Assembly: GCA_002238825.1 (NCBI GenBank)
Contig: MPNC01000005.1
Coordinates: 205,077-269,076 of the forward strand
Source: SAR202 cluster bacterium bin87
Lineage (GTDB): Bacteria; Chloroflexota; Dehalococcoidia; Lucifugimonadales; UBA3495
DNA: 64,000 nucleotides
Reading direction: 5' to 3'
Shown: positions 16,413 to 24,981 of the stretch, piece by piece
Layout: every line of letters begins with the position of its first letter
How positions within the stretch are numbered: the first letter of the stretch is position 1
Notes under the pieces: model-generated
Databases searched by the model: none
Told to the model about the DNA's origin: nothing
Seen by the model: only the letters and a program-made list of their open reading frames with translations
Translations under genes and position numbers: made by a program

Positions 16413-17314
16413 TGGCAGCAGGAATTGACGGCAATTACAACCAGCGGCTGGCCCACCGCAAACGACGCGCCTCGCTTTTCTACGGCGTTTGCGTGGCGGC
16501 GGTGATCCTCGCGCTGTTGATGCTGGTCGCGCTGCTTTACAGCGTGATCTCAGAGGCCGTGGCGTGGCTCAACCTCGACGGTACATCGATCAAAACACTG
16601 CTGACGGAAATACCGTCCAGCAAGGCGGTGAATTCCGGGCTGTTCCCGGCGATCGTGGGCACCCTGTGGGTCATGGGAATCTGCGTGTTTGTATCCTTCA
16701 CCGTAGGCGTGTCCGCAGCCATATACCTTGAGGAATACTCCGGCGGCAGTCGCCTCGCTGAATTGATCCAGATAAACATACAGAACCTGGCCGCAGTACC
16801 GTCCATCGTGTACGGCATCCTGGGCCTGAGTATTTTCGTTGTGCTGTTTTCGATGGGGAAAAGCACTTTGGCTGCCGGGCTCACGCTGGCGTTGCTCATC
16901 ATGCCCGTCGTGATCGTGTCTTCGCAGGAAGCGATCAAGGCAGTGCCGTCATCAATACGGGAGGGCGGGTTCGCGCTGGGCGGAACCCGATGGCAGGTGA
17001 TCCAGCGCCTGGTGCTGCCGCAGGCCATGCCAGGTATCCTGACGGGAATCATCCTGGCGGTGAGCCGCGCGATGGGAGAGGCGGCGCCGCTGGTGATCAT
17101 GGGCGCGCTGTCCTTCGTGCCGTTCGCGCCGGCCAGCCCGCTGGACCGTTTCACCGTGCTGCCAATCCAGATCTACGTCTGGATATCCAAGCCGCAGGAA
17201 GAGTTCCACCACCTGGCGGCCGCCGGTATCGTGGTGCTGTTGATCATGCTTTTGGGGATGAACGCGTTCGCAATCATCCTGCGAAACCGGTTACAGAAGA
17301 ATCTACGGGGGTAA
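16412..17314 (+). CDS. pstA: PstA phosphate ABC transporter permease
   Basis: Second permease of the phosphate importer, 300 residues, with about six hydrophobic segments. The ABC-permease loop is EGGFALGGTRWQVIQRLVLP near 185-205, preceded by AVPSIVYGILGLSIF and followed by RAMGEAAPLVIMGAL, the standard PstA pattern. It overlaps pstC by one base and is followed by pstB after 6 nt, so the three are one transcript. There is no insert like that in PstC. Confidence 0.95.
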   Translation: MAAGIDGNYNQRLAHRKRRASLFYGVCVAAVILALLMLVALLYSVISEAVAWLNLDGTSIKTLLTEIPSSKAVNSGLFPAIVGTLWVMGICVFVSFTVGVSAAIYLEEYSGGSRLAELIQINIQNLAAVPSIVYGILGLSIFVVLFSMGKSTLAAGLTLALLIMPVVIVSSQEAIKAVPSSIREGGFALGGTRWQVIQRLVLPQAMPGILTGIILAVSRAMGEAAPLVIMGALSFVPFAPASPLDRFTVLPIQIYVWISKPQEEFHHLAAAGIVVLLIMLLGMNAFAIILRNRLQKNLRG

Positions 17315-17320
17315 AACGGA

Positions 17321-18106
17321 ATGGCTACAACCTCAATGGCAACCCGTCCCGCCGTCCGCGCCATCAACGTCGGGGTCTATTACGGCTCAAACAAGGTGAT
17401 TGAGGGCGTGACCATGGACATGCCGGAGCACGAGATCACGGCCATAATCGGGCCCAGCGGGGCGGGCAAGAGCACCCTGTTGCGCTGCATCAACCGGTTG
17501 AACGACCTGATCGAAATCTTCCGCATGGAAGGCGAGATGTGGTTCGGGGATTTCAACCTGTACGCTCCGGATTCGGATCCAACGCAAATCCGGTATCGCA
17601 TTGGTATGGTGTTCCAACGGCCGAACCCATTTCCGAAGTCGATCTACGACAACATCGCCTTTGGTCCACGGATCAACGGATTCAAAGGCAAAATGGATGA
17701 TTTGGTGGAGCAGTCCCTGCAGGGCGCTGCGTTGTGGGACGAAGTGAAGGATCGGCTGAAGGAGTCGGCGCTTTCGCTGTCCGGCGGTCAGCAGCAGAGG
17801 CTGTGCATTGCCCGGGCGCTGGCGGTGGAACCCAGCGTGATCCTCATGGACGAACCCTGTTCGGCCCTGGACCCGATCGCCACGTTGGCCATCGAAGAAC
17901 TGATGCAGGAACTCAAAAAAACCTATAGCATCGTGATCGTGACGCACAACATGCAGCAGGCCGGCCGGGTGTCCGACAAAACCGCCTTCCTGATGCCGGA
18001 CGAAAACCGCGTGGCGCATCTCATCGAATTCGACGACACGCGTACCATGTTCACCAACCCCAGCGACGAGCGTACCGAGGCATATATCACCGGCCGTTTT
18101 GGCTAA
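17321..18106 (+). CDS. pstB: PstB phosphate ABC transporter ATPase
   Basis: The ATP-hydrolysing subunit, 261 residues. Walker A is GPSGAGKST at 44-52, the Q-loop is [16 protein letters not shown], the signature is LSGGQQQRL near 152, and Walker B is [26 protein letters not shown] is diagnostic of PstB. It energises PstC and PstA at the cytoplasmic face. A stem-loop separates it from phoU. Confidence 0.97.
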   Translation: MATTSMATRPAVRAINVGVYYGSNKVIEGVTMDMPEHEITAIIGPSGAGKSTLLRCINRLNDLIEIFRMEGEMWFGDFNLYAPDSDPTQIRYRIGMVFQRPNPFPKSIYDNIAFGPRINGFKGKMDDLVEQSLQGAALWDEVKDRLKESALSLSGGQQQRLCIARALAVEPSVILMDEPCSALDPIATLAIEELMQELKKTYSIVIVTHNMQQAGRVSDKTAFLMPDENRVAHLIEFDDTRTMFTNPSDERTEAYITGRFG

Positions 18107-18110
18107 CCAC

Positions 18111-18132
18111 CCGGGCGAAAGCCCGGCGTTTT
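18111..18132 (+). terminator. Hairpin between pstB and phoU, possible partial terminator
   Basis: CCGGGC (18111-18116), GAAA tetraloop, GCCCGG (18121-18126), then CGTTTTG. A GNRA-capped six-pair stem with a short T-run could lower phoU expression or protect the upstream mRNA end. Confidence 0.5.
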
Positions 18133-18157
18133 GAGGTTCACCCAAAGGGGGTGTCAA

Positions 18158-18838
18158 ATGCTGAGATCAGATTACGAACGCGATCTGTCGAGCTTGCAGG
18201 CCGACCTGAGGGAAATGGCAACGCACGTCGAGCAGGCGACCCGCCGCGCCCTCAACGCGCTGGAAAACCAGGACCTCGAGCTGGCGCAGCAGATCATCGA
18301 CGAGGATGACCATATCGACCGGCTGCAGGACGCCCTGGAAGACAAGTGCGTTACGCTGATGGCGACGCAGCAGCCGATGGCCATCGACCTGCGGGCATTG
18401 ATGTCGGCGGTCCACATCGGGGTGGAGCTGGAGCGGATGGGGGACTACGCCGAGGGCATTGCCAAGATCTGCCTTAGGATCGGCGACCAGCCGCTGCTCA
18501 AGCCGCTGATAGACATCCCCCGGATGGCGGACCGGGCGCTGACCATGCTCGACGAGAGCCTCCAGTCGCACGCCAACCGGGATGAATGGCTGGCGCGCAA
18601 AGTGTGCCAGGATGACGATGCGGTCGATGATTTGTACGACCAGATCTACAGGGAACTGCTGACGTACATGCTGCAGGACCCGCGCAATATCGAGCGGGCC
18701 ACCTACCTGCTTTGGGTAGCCCACGACCTGGAACGGATCGCCGACCGGGCCACCAACATTGCGGAACGGGTCATGTGGCTGGTTTCCGGGCACACGGTGG
18801 GAACCGGAAGCATGAAATCCGACCGGTCCCTGCGCTGA
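18158..18838 (+). CDS. phoU: PhoU, phosphate transport and signalling regulator
   Basis: A 226-residue all-helical cytoplasmic protein with two PhoU domains (about 10-100 and 115-210). E/DxxxD metal motifs are seen in LERMGDYAEGIAKI and LERIADRATNIAERV. It dampens Pst uptake and PhoR-type signalling in known systems. The ATG at 18158 with AAAGGGGGTG before it is preferred over an upstream TTG. It closes the pst operon. No PhoR/PhoB or PstS gene is in the window. Confidence 0.94.
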   Translation: MLRSDYERDLSSLQADLREMATHVEQATRRALNALENQDLELAQQIIDEDDHIDRLQDALEDKCVTLMATQQPMAIDLRALMSAVHIGVELERMGDYAEGIAKICLRIGDQPLLKPLIDIPRMADRALTMLDESLQSHANRDEWLARKVCQDDDAVDDLYDQIYRELLTYMLQDPRNIERATYLLWVAHDLERIADRATNIAERVMWLVSGHTVGTGSMKSDRSLR

Positions 18839-18892
18839 TCCGCCCGAGTCGGCAAAGCCCGAAATCCGCCGAATCCGGCAAAAATTCCCTCG

Positions 18893-18921
18893 TTGACAAT
18901 TCCCGACCTCGACAGTATAGT
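18893..18921 (+). promoter_or_regulatory. Consensus promoter of the siroheme reductase operon
   Basis: Perfect TTGACA (18893-18898), a 17-nt spacer and TATAGT (18916-18921). The predicted start is near 18928, 166 nt before the TTG start codon. An inverted repeat GCAAATG/CATTTGC (18926-18932, 18950-18956) sits right at the start point and could be an operator or a 5' RNA stem. Confidence 0.8.
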
Positions 18922-18927
18922 TTTCGC

Positions 18928-19067
18928 AAATGCATAGTACTTGCAAAACCATTTGCATCTGCACATGTACCTGTCCCCCGACAGCGGGGGCAGGCAAAAC
19001 CTGATTAACAACTACAGGTCCGCACCTGCGCCCACCGATTTTGCCGCGCGGCAACGGTGGGTTTTTT
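18928..19067 (+). promoter_or_regulatory. Structured leader RNA, candidate attenuator or riboswitch
   Basis: Between the promoter and the reductase gene the RNA can fold several stems. One is a strong hairpin CCTG-T-CCCCC / GGGGG-CAGG (18970-18994). CAGGT at 19015-19019 has two competing ACCTG partners, upstream at 18999-19003 and downstream at 19024-19028. An intrinsic terminator closes the leader at 19031-19067. Mutually exclusive pairing just before a terminator is the layout of transcription-attenuation elements. No match to TPP, SAM, cobalamin or T-box consensus was recognised. The ligand or trigger is unknown; sulfur, nitrogen or siroheme status would fit the downstream genes. Confidence 0.6.
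19031..19067 (+). terminator. Intrinsic terminator inside the 5' leader
   Basis: CCCACCG (19031-19037) pairs with CGGTGGG (19055-19061). The inside forms a second stem TTGCC/GGCAA (19041-19054) with a 3-nt bulge. It is followed directly by TTTTTT (19062-19067). It ends 26 nt before the start codon, so read-through must be controlled for the operon to be expressed. Confidence 0.85.
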
Positions 19068-19093
19068 ATTGCCAGAGCTCGGAGGAGGACACC

Positions 19094-20929
19094 TTGACCA
19101 GCCCAGCGCAAATTCCCAACCAGGAAGACATCCACGAATCGAGTATGCGGCTGGCTGCCGATGCGCCAGCGATCATCCCGTTCATGGAGGACGAGATACA
19201 GCGGTTCGACGCGGAGGTCGACCGATTCCGTACGGGAGAATTGGACAACACCGTGTTCACACCCTTCCGCCTGCGCCAGGGCGTGTACGGGCAGCGTCAG
19301 GCGGACGTGCAGATGATCCGGGTCAAACTGCCCGGCGGAATAATATCGGCGGACATGCTGGACAGCTTCGGCGACATCACTGAGAAATACGCGCCGTTGC
19401 AGAAGGGGCACATCACCACGCGGGAGAACATCCAGATACACCACATCCCGCTGGAGCAAACCTCCGAAGTGCTGCGCATCCTCGGTAGCGTGGGCCTGTC
19501 GACCCGCGAGGCGTGCGGGAACACGGTCCGCAACGTCGTTGGCCCTCCCACGGCCGGCGTAAGCCCTGAAGAGGTGTTTGACCCCACGCCCTATCTGACC
19601 GCCTACGTCCGTTTCGGCGTGCGCCATCCCATCACGCAGAACTTCCCGCGCAAGTTCAAGTCCGCGTTCACCGGCAACGACCAGCGCGACGAAGTAGCCG
19701 CGGCGATCCAGGACCTGACATTCGTGTCGCAGTTCAAGGAAGTGGACGGCGAGCAGCGCAAGGGTTTCAAGGTCTACTGCGGCGGCGGCACGTCGATCAT
19801 GCCGCGGCTGGCCAAGCCGCTGTACGAGTGGGTGTCGGAAGACGACTACCTGCGAGTGGCCCTGGCGGTCTGGACGGTATTCAACAACGCCGACATTCTG
19901 CGCAAGAACCGCATGATGGCACGCCTGAAGGTCCTGATCGACAAGATCGGCCTGGACGAATTTCGGGACATGGTGGACGCCGAACTGGCCAACATCGGGC
20001 CGATCGATTTCCGGCCGCTGATGACCGCCGAGGATATCCAGCACGAAGAGCCGCCGGCACAACCGTCCACCGGGAACGGCGACCACAGCGAACCTGAATA
20101 CCAGGCCTGGATACAGTCCAACGTGGAGGCGCAGCGACAGGATGGCTACCACGTAGCCCACATCAAAATAGTGCGCGGCGACCTCACGCCGGAACAATTC
20201 CACGGGCTGGCCGACATCGTACGGAAGTACACCGGCGGCAAGGCGCGCACCACCCAGGAGCAGAACCTGGTGCTGCGGTGGGTTCCCACGGGCCACCTGC
20301 ACGACGTCTGGACAGCGTTGAAGTCCCTGGACCTTGGGGAGGCTGGCCATAGCCACATCAGCAATGTGGTTTCCTGCCCGGGAACCGACAGCTGCAAGTT
20401 GGGCATCACCGCCTCCATGGGCCTGGCGCAGGCGCTGCGCACCGAGATGGCGGGCTGGAACGGCCTGTCCGAGGACAAGGGCGTGGGCGACATCCGCATC
20501 AAGATGAGCGGTTGCCCCAACGGCTGCGGCCTGCACCACATCGCCAACATCGGCTTCCACGGAGCGGCGGTCAAGGGAGCGGAAGGGCAGCAGATTCCGG
20601 CTTATGAACTGTTCCTGGGCGGCAACTACGGCGACAACCAGGTGGAAGACTCCCGCATCGGCACCCGGGTGCCACGGGTCAAGGTGCCGGCCAAACTGGT
20701 TCCGTCGGTGTTAAAAGACATCGTTAGTTATTACAAAGACAACCGCGCCAACGATGCCGAGCGGTTCAACGACTTCCTGGACCGGGTTGGTCTTGAAGAT
20801 ATGACCGCGGTGGCGGCCAAGGCCCAGGAGATCGGGCACGAGGCCGAAGGCGGCGGCGAGATGTACTTCGACTGGGAGCGCACCAACCAGTACGTGCTGG
20901 AGCGCGGCGAAGGGGAGTGCGCCGTTTAG
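19094..20929 (+). CDS. Nitrite/sulfite reductase, ferredoxin type, siroheme and 4Fe-4S
   Basis: A six-electron reductase of nitrite to ammonia or sulfite to sulfide. The TTG at 19094 is chosen for its GGAGGAGG ribosome site; in-frame sequence further up lies in the leader. It has 611 residues with two NIR_SIR half-repeats. The siroheme/4Fe-4S ligands are Cys428 and Cys434 (CPGTDSC) and Cys474 and Cys478 (GCPNGCG). Which anion is the substrate cannot be decided by eye. hemD follows after 18 nt, which fits a shared need for siroheme. Expression probably depends on read-through of the leader terminator. Confidence 0.92.
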   Translation: MTSPAQIPNQEDIHESSMRLAADAPAIIPFMEDEIQRFDAEVDRFRTGELDNTVFTPFRLRQGVYGQRQADVQMIRVKLPGGIISADMLDSFGDITEKYAPLQKGHITTRENIQIHHIPLEQTSEVLRILGSVGLSTREACGNTVRNVVGPPTAGVSPEEVFDPTPYLTAYVRFGVRHPITQNFPRKFKSAFTGNDQRDEVAAAIQDLTFVSQFKEVDGEQRKGFKVYCGGGTSIMPRLAKPLYEWVSEDDYLRVALAVWTVFNNADILRKNRMMARLKVLIDKIGLDEFRDMVDAELANIGPIDFRPLMTAEDIQHEEPPAQPSTGNGDHSEPEYQAWIQSNVEAQRQDGYHVAHIKIVRGDLTPEQFHGLADIVRKYTGGKARTTQEQNLVLRWVPTGHLHDVWTALKSLDLGEAGHSHISNVVSCPGTDSCKLGITASMGLAQALRTEMAGWNGLSEDKGVGDIRIKMSGCPNGCGLHHIANIGFHGAAVKGAEGQQIPAYELFLGGNYGDNQVEDSRIGTRVPRVKVPAKLVPSVLKDIVSYYKDNRANDAERFNDFLDRVGLEDMTAVAAKAQEIGHEAEGGGEMYFDWERTNQYVLERGEGECAV

Positions 20930-20947
20930 CGGCTTTGCGACGTCCCA

Positions 20948-21775
20948 ATGGCGAAAGCATCTCTGAACGGCAGAGTGCTGGCCTTCGTCGAGGCCCGGAT
21001 GCCCGACGAAATGGCCAGCCTCATCCGGCGGCACGGAGGCGTGCCCGTCGGTGCGCCGGTTATGCAGGAACATTACCTGCAGGATAGCCCGCAAGTGCAG
21101 CGGGCTATCCTGGACGTCTGCGAGGAGCGCGTGGACACCGCCATCTTCCTGACCGGAGTTGGCGCCAGCGCGATGATGGGCATCGCGGATGGCATGGGCC
21201 GGCTGGCGGAATTCGAAGAGGCCCTGCGCAAGATCACGGTGGTGGCTCGCAGCCCGAAACCGGGACGAATTCTGCGCCGCCACAAGATACCCATCGACAT
21301 CATGCCTCCGGAGCCGTACACCTCCCGCGACCTCATCGCCGCGATGCGGGACCTCGAGCTCGAAAGCAAGCGGGTGATTTTCCAGCGCTACGGCGGCCCG
21401 GACTCCGAGCTTCCCACCTACCTGAGGGAGCAACGCGCCGATTACGAAGAGCTGACGCTATATGACTGGGGTTTGCCCGACGACACCGCGCCGGTGGTGG
21501 ACCTGATCGACCGCATGGCGGAAGGTGAAATCGACGCCCTGGCTTTTACCAGCCGGCCGCAGGTGCCGAACCTGATGACCATCGCCGCCGACTCGGGGCG
21601 CGAAGAGTCCCTGCGGGGAAGCCTCGGCGGAACCGTGACAGTGGCCTCGGTGGGCCCGGTATGCACCCGCAAGTTGCAGGAGCTCGGCATCGGGGTGGAC
21701 GTGGAGCCGGAGCACCCTCACATGGGCAACCTGGTGATGGCGGTGGCGGAGTATTTCGGCGAAGGGGCTCATTGA
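20948..21775 (+). CDS. hemD: Uroporphyrinogen-III synthase-like protein (HemD)
   Basis: A 275-residue protein with the loose two-domain HemD pattern: GRVLAFVEARMPDEMASLI at the start, IFLTGVGASAMM near 65-76, LEIT-like DALAFTSRPQVPNL near 197, and TVASVGPVCTRKLQELGI near 235. HemD closes hydroxymethylbilane to uroporphyrinogen III, the branch point to siroheme. Coupling to the siroheme reductase supports the call. Sequence conservation in this family is low, so the family call rests on motif order and context. Confidence 0.8.
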   Translation: MAKASLNGRVLAFVEARMPDEMASLIRRHGGVPVGAPVMQEHYLQDSPQVQRAILDVCEERVDTAIFLTGVGASAMMGIADGMGRLAEFEEALRKITVVARSPKPGRILRRHKIPIDIMPPEPYTSRDLIAAMRDLELESKRVIFQRYGGPDSELPTYLREQRADYEELTLYDWGLPDDTAPVVDLIDRMAEGEIDALAFTSRPQVPNLMTIAADSGREESLRGSLGGTVTVASVGPVCTRKLQELGIGVDVEPEHPHMGNLVMAVAEYFGEGAH

Positions 21776-21840
21776 AACCATTTGAGCGAACGGATGAGAA
21801 AACCATCTGCCTATGAAGTTAGTCACCGGCTTCCTGTCCG

Positions 21841-22317
21841 CTACTTAGCAGGCTTCACGCAGAATCCCAGCGGCACTTCGAGGATCCCTGCTCCTACGCT
21901 TTCGTATTGGTAAGGATTTGGTGCCATCGCGGCGTAGACGGTTACTATATCGTCCACTAGCACTCTACCTTCGTCCCTGAAGCATTTCCAAGTGTCGGAC
22001 CCGATCACGACGTGATGTTCGTAACCACCGCTTGGAATAATCCACACGTCTATGAAGCCGCTAGAATCAGTGTTGACGTCAGCAACGGTTCCTTGAAACC
22101 GTAGGCATTCAAGCGCGTACTTGTCCGGGTTGCGCAACAATTCCCGTCGCGGAGGAGCGTCCAGGCAATCCGCTACGCGATATACCGGAGTGGGCGTTGG
22201 TGGAATGGGCGTGTTGGTAGGAGGTGGTGTTTCGGTGGGGGGAACTGTCGCGACCGAGCCGCAAGCCACTGAAACTGCGAGGACAATTAACACCATTGAA
22301 AACCGGTCTGCTTTCAT
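21841..22317 (-). CDS. Hypothetical lipoprotein with a Pro/Thr-rich linker
   Basis: A 158-residue predicted lipoprotein: a hydrophobic signal (MVLIVLAVSVAC) with the lipobox Cys at 19, then a Thr/Pro linker (TETPPPTNTPIPPTPTP) typical of surface-displayed proteins. A globular part follows with cysteines at about 51, 70, 108 and 153. No domain is recognised, though an OB-like fold is conceivable from phrases such as FQGTVADVN and VLVDDIVTVYA. GGAGG precedes the ATG. It is somewhat less G+C-rich than its neighbours. Confidence 0.7.
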   Translation of the reverse strand: MKADRFSMVLIVLAVSVACGSVATVPPTETPPPTNTPIPPTPTPVYRVADCLDAPPRRELLRNPDKYALECLRFQGTVADVNTDSSGFIDVWIIPSGGYEHHVVIGSDTWKCFRDEGRVLVDDIVTVYAAMAPNPYQYESVGAGILEVPLGFCVKPAK

Positions 22318-22347
22318 TGAATTTCCTCCGATTGCAGGGGAACCCGC

Positions 22348-22680
22348 CTAGTATTTGAACTCCTCGCGGACCGGACTGAATATGTCCAGCGCGACGGCTT
22401 TGGTTCCCTGCCCCTTGGCATAGTGCTCAACGTCGCCGGGGATGATGTACATGTCGCCCGGCTTGAGGACACGCACCTCGCCTCCGATGCCCATCTCAAG
22501 CTCGCCCTCGACGATGATGCCGCCCTGCTCGTGGGGATGGGTGTGCAGCGGCACCAGGGCGCCGGCCTCTACCTCCACCAGGGAAAAGAGCATCTGGGCG
22601 CCCCAGAAGGTGCGGGTGCGGGCGCCTTCCGCCAGTTCTTTGTAGCCACGGCCCTCGGGGCTGAGGAAGTAGTCGCTCAT
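22348..22680 (-). CDS. Cupin-domain protein
   Basis: A 110-residue single-domain cupin. Motif 1 is PLHTHPHEQGGIIVEGELEMGIGG with metal-ligand candidates His46, His48 and Glu52, and motif 2 is LKPGDMYIIPGDVEHYA with a further His. Such small cupins bind a metal and act as isomerases, dioxygenases or sensors; nothing decides here. It lies 30 nt upstream of the lipoprotein gene on the same strand, so co-transcription is likely. GGAG precedes the ATG. Confidence 0.85.
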   Translation of the reverse strand: MSDYFLSPEGRGYKELAEGARTRTFWGAQMLFSLVEVEAGALVPLHTHPHEQGGIIVEGELEMGIGGEVRVLKPGDMYIIPGDVEHYAKGQGTKAVALDIFSPVREEFKY

Positions 22681-22715
22681 GGTGTGGTCTCCTTGTTGGG
22701 CGGGTCCATAGGGAC

Positions 22716-22741
22716 TGGATTCCGGCGTGCGCCGGAATGAC
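22716..22741. repeat. Short palindromic repeat ATTCCGGCG..CGCCGGAAT
   Basis: Nine-base arms ATTCCGGCG (22719-22727) and CGCCGGAAT (22730-22738) around TG, within CTGG...GACG. This resembles a hairpin repeat frequent in intergenic regions of many environmental genomes. It lies between the radC stop and the cupin start. Confidence 0.6.
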
Positions 22742-22757
22742 GTTGCAACAAGCGGGG

Positions 22758-23636
22758 TCAGTCGAACCCCTGTCGTTTTTCCTTGAGGCTGGTGAACCGT
22801 CCGCCGTGTCCGATGACCAGATGATCCAGGAGTTCGATGTCCATGAGTTTCCCGGCGGCGGCCAGGTCGCGGGTTACGCTGATGTCCTCCGGGCTGGGCG
22901 TCGGGTCACCGGACGGGTGGTTGTGGGCCACGATGATGGAAGGGGCGTTCTCCCGGATGGCCGGTCGCAGGACCTCGGCGGGGCGTACGGCGCTGCTGTT
23001 CACCGTTCCGATATAGATTGTACGGCGAGCAACCACCTGATTCCTGGTGTTGAGCAGCAACACGACCAGGTTCTCCTGAACCAGTTGCTCCATCTCCGCT
23101 ATTAGCAGGCTGGCCGCGTCCTGAGGACAGGATATCCGGGCACGTTCCTCCGGGGCAAGCGAAGCGATACGGCGGCCGAGTTCCAGCGCGGCCATGATCT
23201 CGCTGGCCTTGGCGTGGTTGAGGCCACGCTGTTCACACAGCTCCGAGTATCCGGCGCGGGCCAACCCGGCAAGGCCGTCGAACTCGGCGAGAACGCGCAT
23301 GGCGACGCTGATCGCGTTCTCGCCGGCGACGCCGGAACGCAACAATATCGCGACCAGTTCAGCGTTGTTCAGGTAACGCGCACCGTGCTCCCGCAGGCGT
23401 TCCCGGGGACGCTCGCATGGCGGAAGGTCCAGTATGGTCGGTTGGTAAGAAACCGTAGCGTCGCGCCGAGGGGAGACGCGTTCATCCGCGTGATCTGCGT
23501 CGGGTTCCACCGCAGTATCAACCCGATCCAGGTCCGATGCAGGGTGGCTGACGGGCGCGCCGGCGATGATGCGCTCGAGTTCGGAGCGGAAGGCATCGAG
23601 GTCGGCAGGTTCGGCCGGTGGTCCGGCAACAGTCAT
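22758..23636 (-). CDS. radC: RadC-family JAB/MPN+ protein
   Basis: A 292-residue protein. A variable acidic N-terminal region of about 70 residues is followed by a helix-hairpin-helix part (LREHGARYLNNAELVAILLRSG and GLAGLARAGYSEL), then the JAB metalloprotease-like domain with HNHPSGDPTPSPED. The start at 23636 is preferred over 23651 because GGAG lies correctly before it. RadC was once linked to DNA repair but its true role is uncertain. It stands alone on the minus strand. Confidence 0.9.
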   Translation of the reverse strand: MTVAGPPAEPADLDAFRSELERIIAGAPVSHPASDLDRVDTAVEPDADHADERVSPRRDATVSYQPTILDLPPCERPRERLREHGARYLNNAELVAILLRSGVAGENAISVAMRVLAEFDGLAGLARAGYSELCEQRGLNHAKASEIMAALELGRRIASLAPEERARISCPQDAASLLIAEMEQLVQENLVVLLLNTRNQVVARRTIYIGTVNSSAVRPAEVLRPAIRENAPSIIVAHNHPSGDPTPSPEDISVTRDLAAAGKLMDIELLDHLVIGHGGRFTSLKEKRQGFD

Positions 23637-23758
23637 CGTCGTCTCCGTCATACGAGATTGGCCGCGGCCAGTCTAAATGGAAGCCACGCGGGCGCGCCAT
23701 CGCTCGGTGTCAGCAATTGACGGGACGGATCGCCCGCAGACGGGACGCGGGACCCGGC

Positions 23759-24952
23759 CTAATCGACCTGTGAGCTGCTAATCTTGCGGTACACGCGTAC
23801 CGCGTTCGCCGACAACGTGGATGCGACCCTGCTCGTACTGAACGCGCGAGGCCGATCGGGGAGGAACTCGGCCGCGCCCAGTTCTTCGACCGCCGCGAGC
23901 GTGCGGCCGAGGCCAACTTCGATGGTGCGTCGGCTGGCCTCATCGCTGAGATCCAGGCTCCCGCACGTGAAAATCGGACCGATCAGGCAGCTCAACATGA
24001 CACTGCGATATTCGCGCCAGCAGTCCTCAAACGAGTAACCGTGGACCCCCGCAGCAACGATGGCATCGTGGTATTCGCCGATGGCATCGCGTTCAATCAC
24101 GCGACGGGTTTCGCGCGTGACGCTGGTGGACAGGAAATATGTTATGTCTCGCAGACCGGAATGCAAGCCGCAGTTTTGCCAGTCGATCGCCACGACGTCA
24201 CCCGAACCCTGCGCATCGAAAAAGAGATTGTCCAGTCTGAAATCGCCATGCGTGAAGCTCCTGGGTCCGCGGGACATTTGGACGAGGTGATCGGCAATCC
24301 GGGCGCCATACATCTCAGCGAGACGACGGGTTTCGGGAGTGAACAGGCCTCCGAATCGGCCGAGGGCGGGCGCCAGGTTGAACATATAGCCGAGCTGGGT
24401 CAGGCGTCGGTATTTTTCCGTGTAGTCCGGGATGCCTGACAAAACGGGCTGGTTGAGGTTGTTCCAGTAGCGGCCGTGCATCCTGGCGACCGCGCGAACG
24501 GCGGAGATTGCCTGTGCCGAGTTGGCCCCGTCCAGCTGCGAAACCGACTGCAAATCCGTCAGGTCTTCGAACACCATCGCGAACCGATGGCTGATGGGAG
24601 CGACATCCAGGTAAAACACCTCAGGGGACCGGATACCCGCCAATGGAGCGATTCGCTGGTAGAAGTCGTACTCCCGGCGATACAGTTTGAGGATCCGCGC
24701 GACCCGGAACGTTTTGCGATCCTGGCTGTGAAGTTTGACGATCACGCTGCACGGCGGCTCTGGAGCTACTGAAGCCCAGGCCAGGCGGCAACGTACAACT
24801 GTGCTGAACAAACCGCGGCCGGAACCGACGGGTTCGATGCGAACGGATTGCAACTGCGAAGGTTCGAAACCGCGTGCGCGTGCCAACGCCTGCCGGAGCC
24901 AGTCGACCGTTATGTCGTGTGGGCCGGACGGTATGGCAGGACCGATAGGCAC
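23759..24952 (-). CDS. Aminoglycoside phosphotransferase/CHK-like kinase, paralogue B
   Basis: A 397-residue kinase-like protein of the APH/ecdysteroid-kinase-like fold. The catalytic loop is FTHGDFRLDNLFF with HGD at 235-237, and the metal motif is VVAIDWQNCGLHSGLRDITYF. The GTG at 24952 is chosen because the resulting N-terminus aligns residue for residue with the start of the adjacent paralogue (both have ITxxW 13 residues in); it lacks a close ribosome site. It follows that paralogue after 29 nt and shares its whole architecture, so a tandem duplication is clear. Substrate unknown; small hydroxylated compounds are likely. Confidence 0.82.
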   Translation of the reverse strand: MPIGPAIPSGPHDITVDWLRQALARARGFEPSQLQSVRIEPVGSGRGLFSTVVRCRLAWASVAPEPPCSVIVKLHSQDRKTFRVARILKLYRREYDFYQRIAPLAGIRSPEVFYLDVAPISHRFAMVFEDLTDLQSVSQLDGANSAQAISAVRAVARMHGRYWNNLNQPVLSGIPDYTEKYRRLTQLGYMFNLAPALGRFGGLFTPETRRLAEMYGARIADHLVQMSRGPRSFTHGDFRLDNLFFDAQGSGDVVAIDWQNCGLHSGLRDITYFLSTSVTRETRRVIERDAIGEYHDAIVAAGVHGYSFEDCWREYRSVMLSCLIGPIFTCGSLDLSDEASRRTIEVGLGRTLAAVEELGAAEFLPDRPRAFSTSRVASTLSANAVRVYRKISSSQVD

Positions 24953-24981
24953 ACTGGCGATACGCGGGGCCGCTCCTTTTC

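Noticed and set aside
18928..19067. The reductase leader as a T-box, cobalamin, TPP or SAM riboswitch
   Set aside because: The conserved strings of these classes (such as the T-box TGGNACCGCG or the cobalamin box) were not found, and the downstream genes do not fit a T-box.
18167..20560. A long minus-strand open frame of about 800 codons opposite phoU and the siroheme reductase
   Set aside because: It is antisense to well-identified genes, spans their intergenic promoter and terminator, and its His/Val/Arg-rich composition is that of a reverse-frame shadow in G+C-rich DNA.
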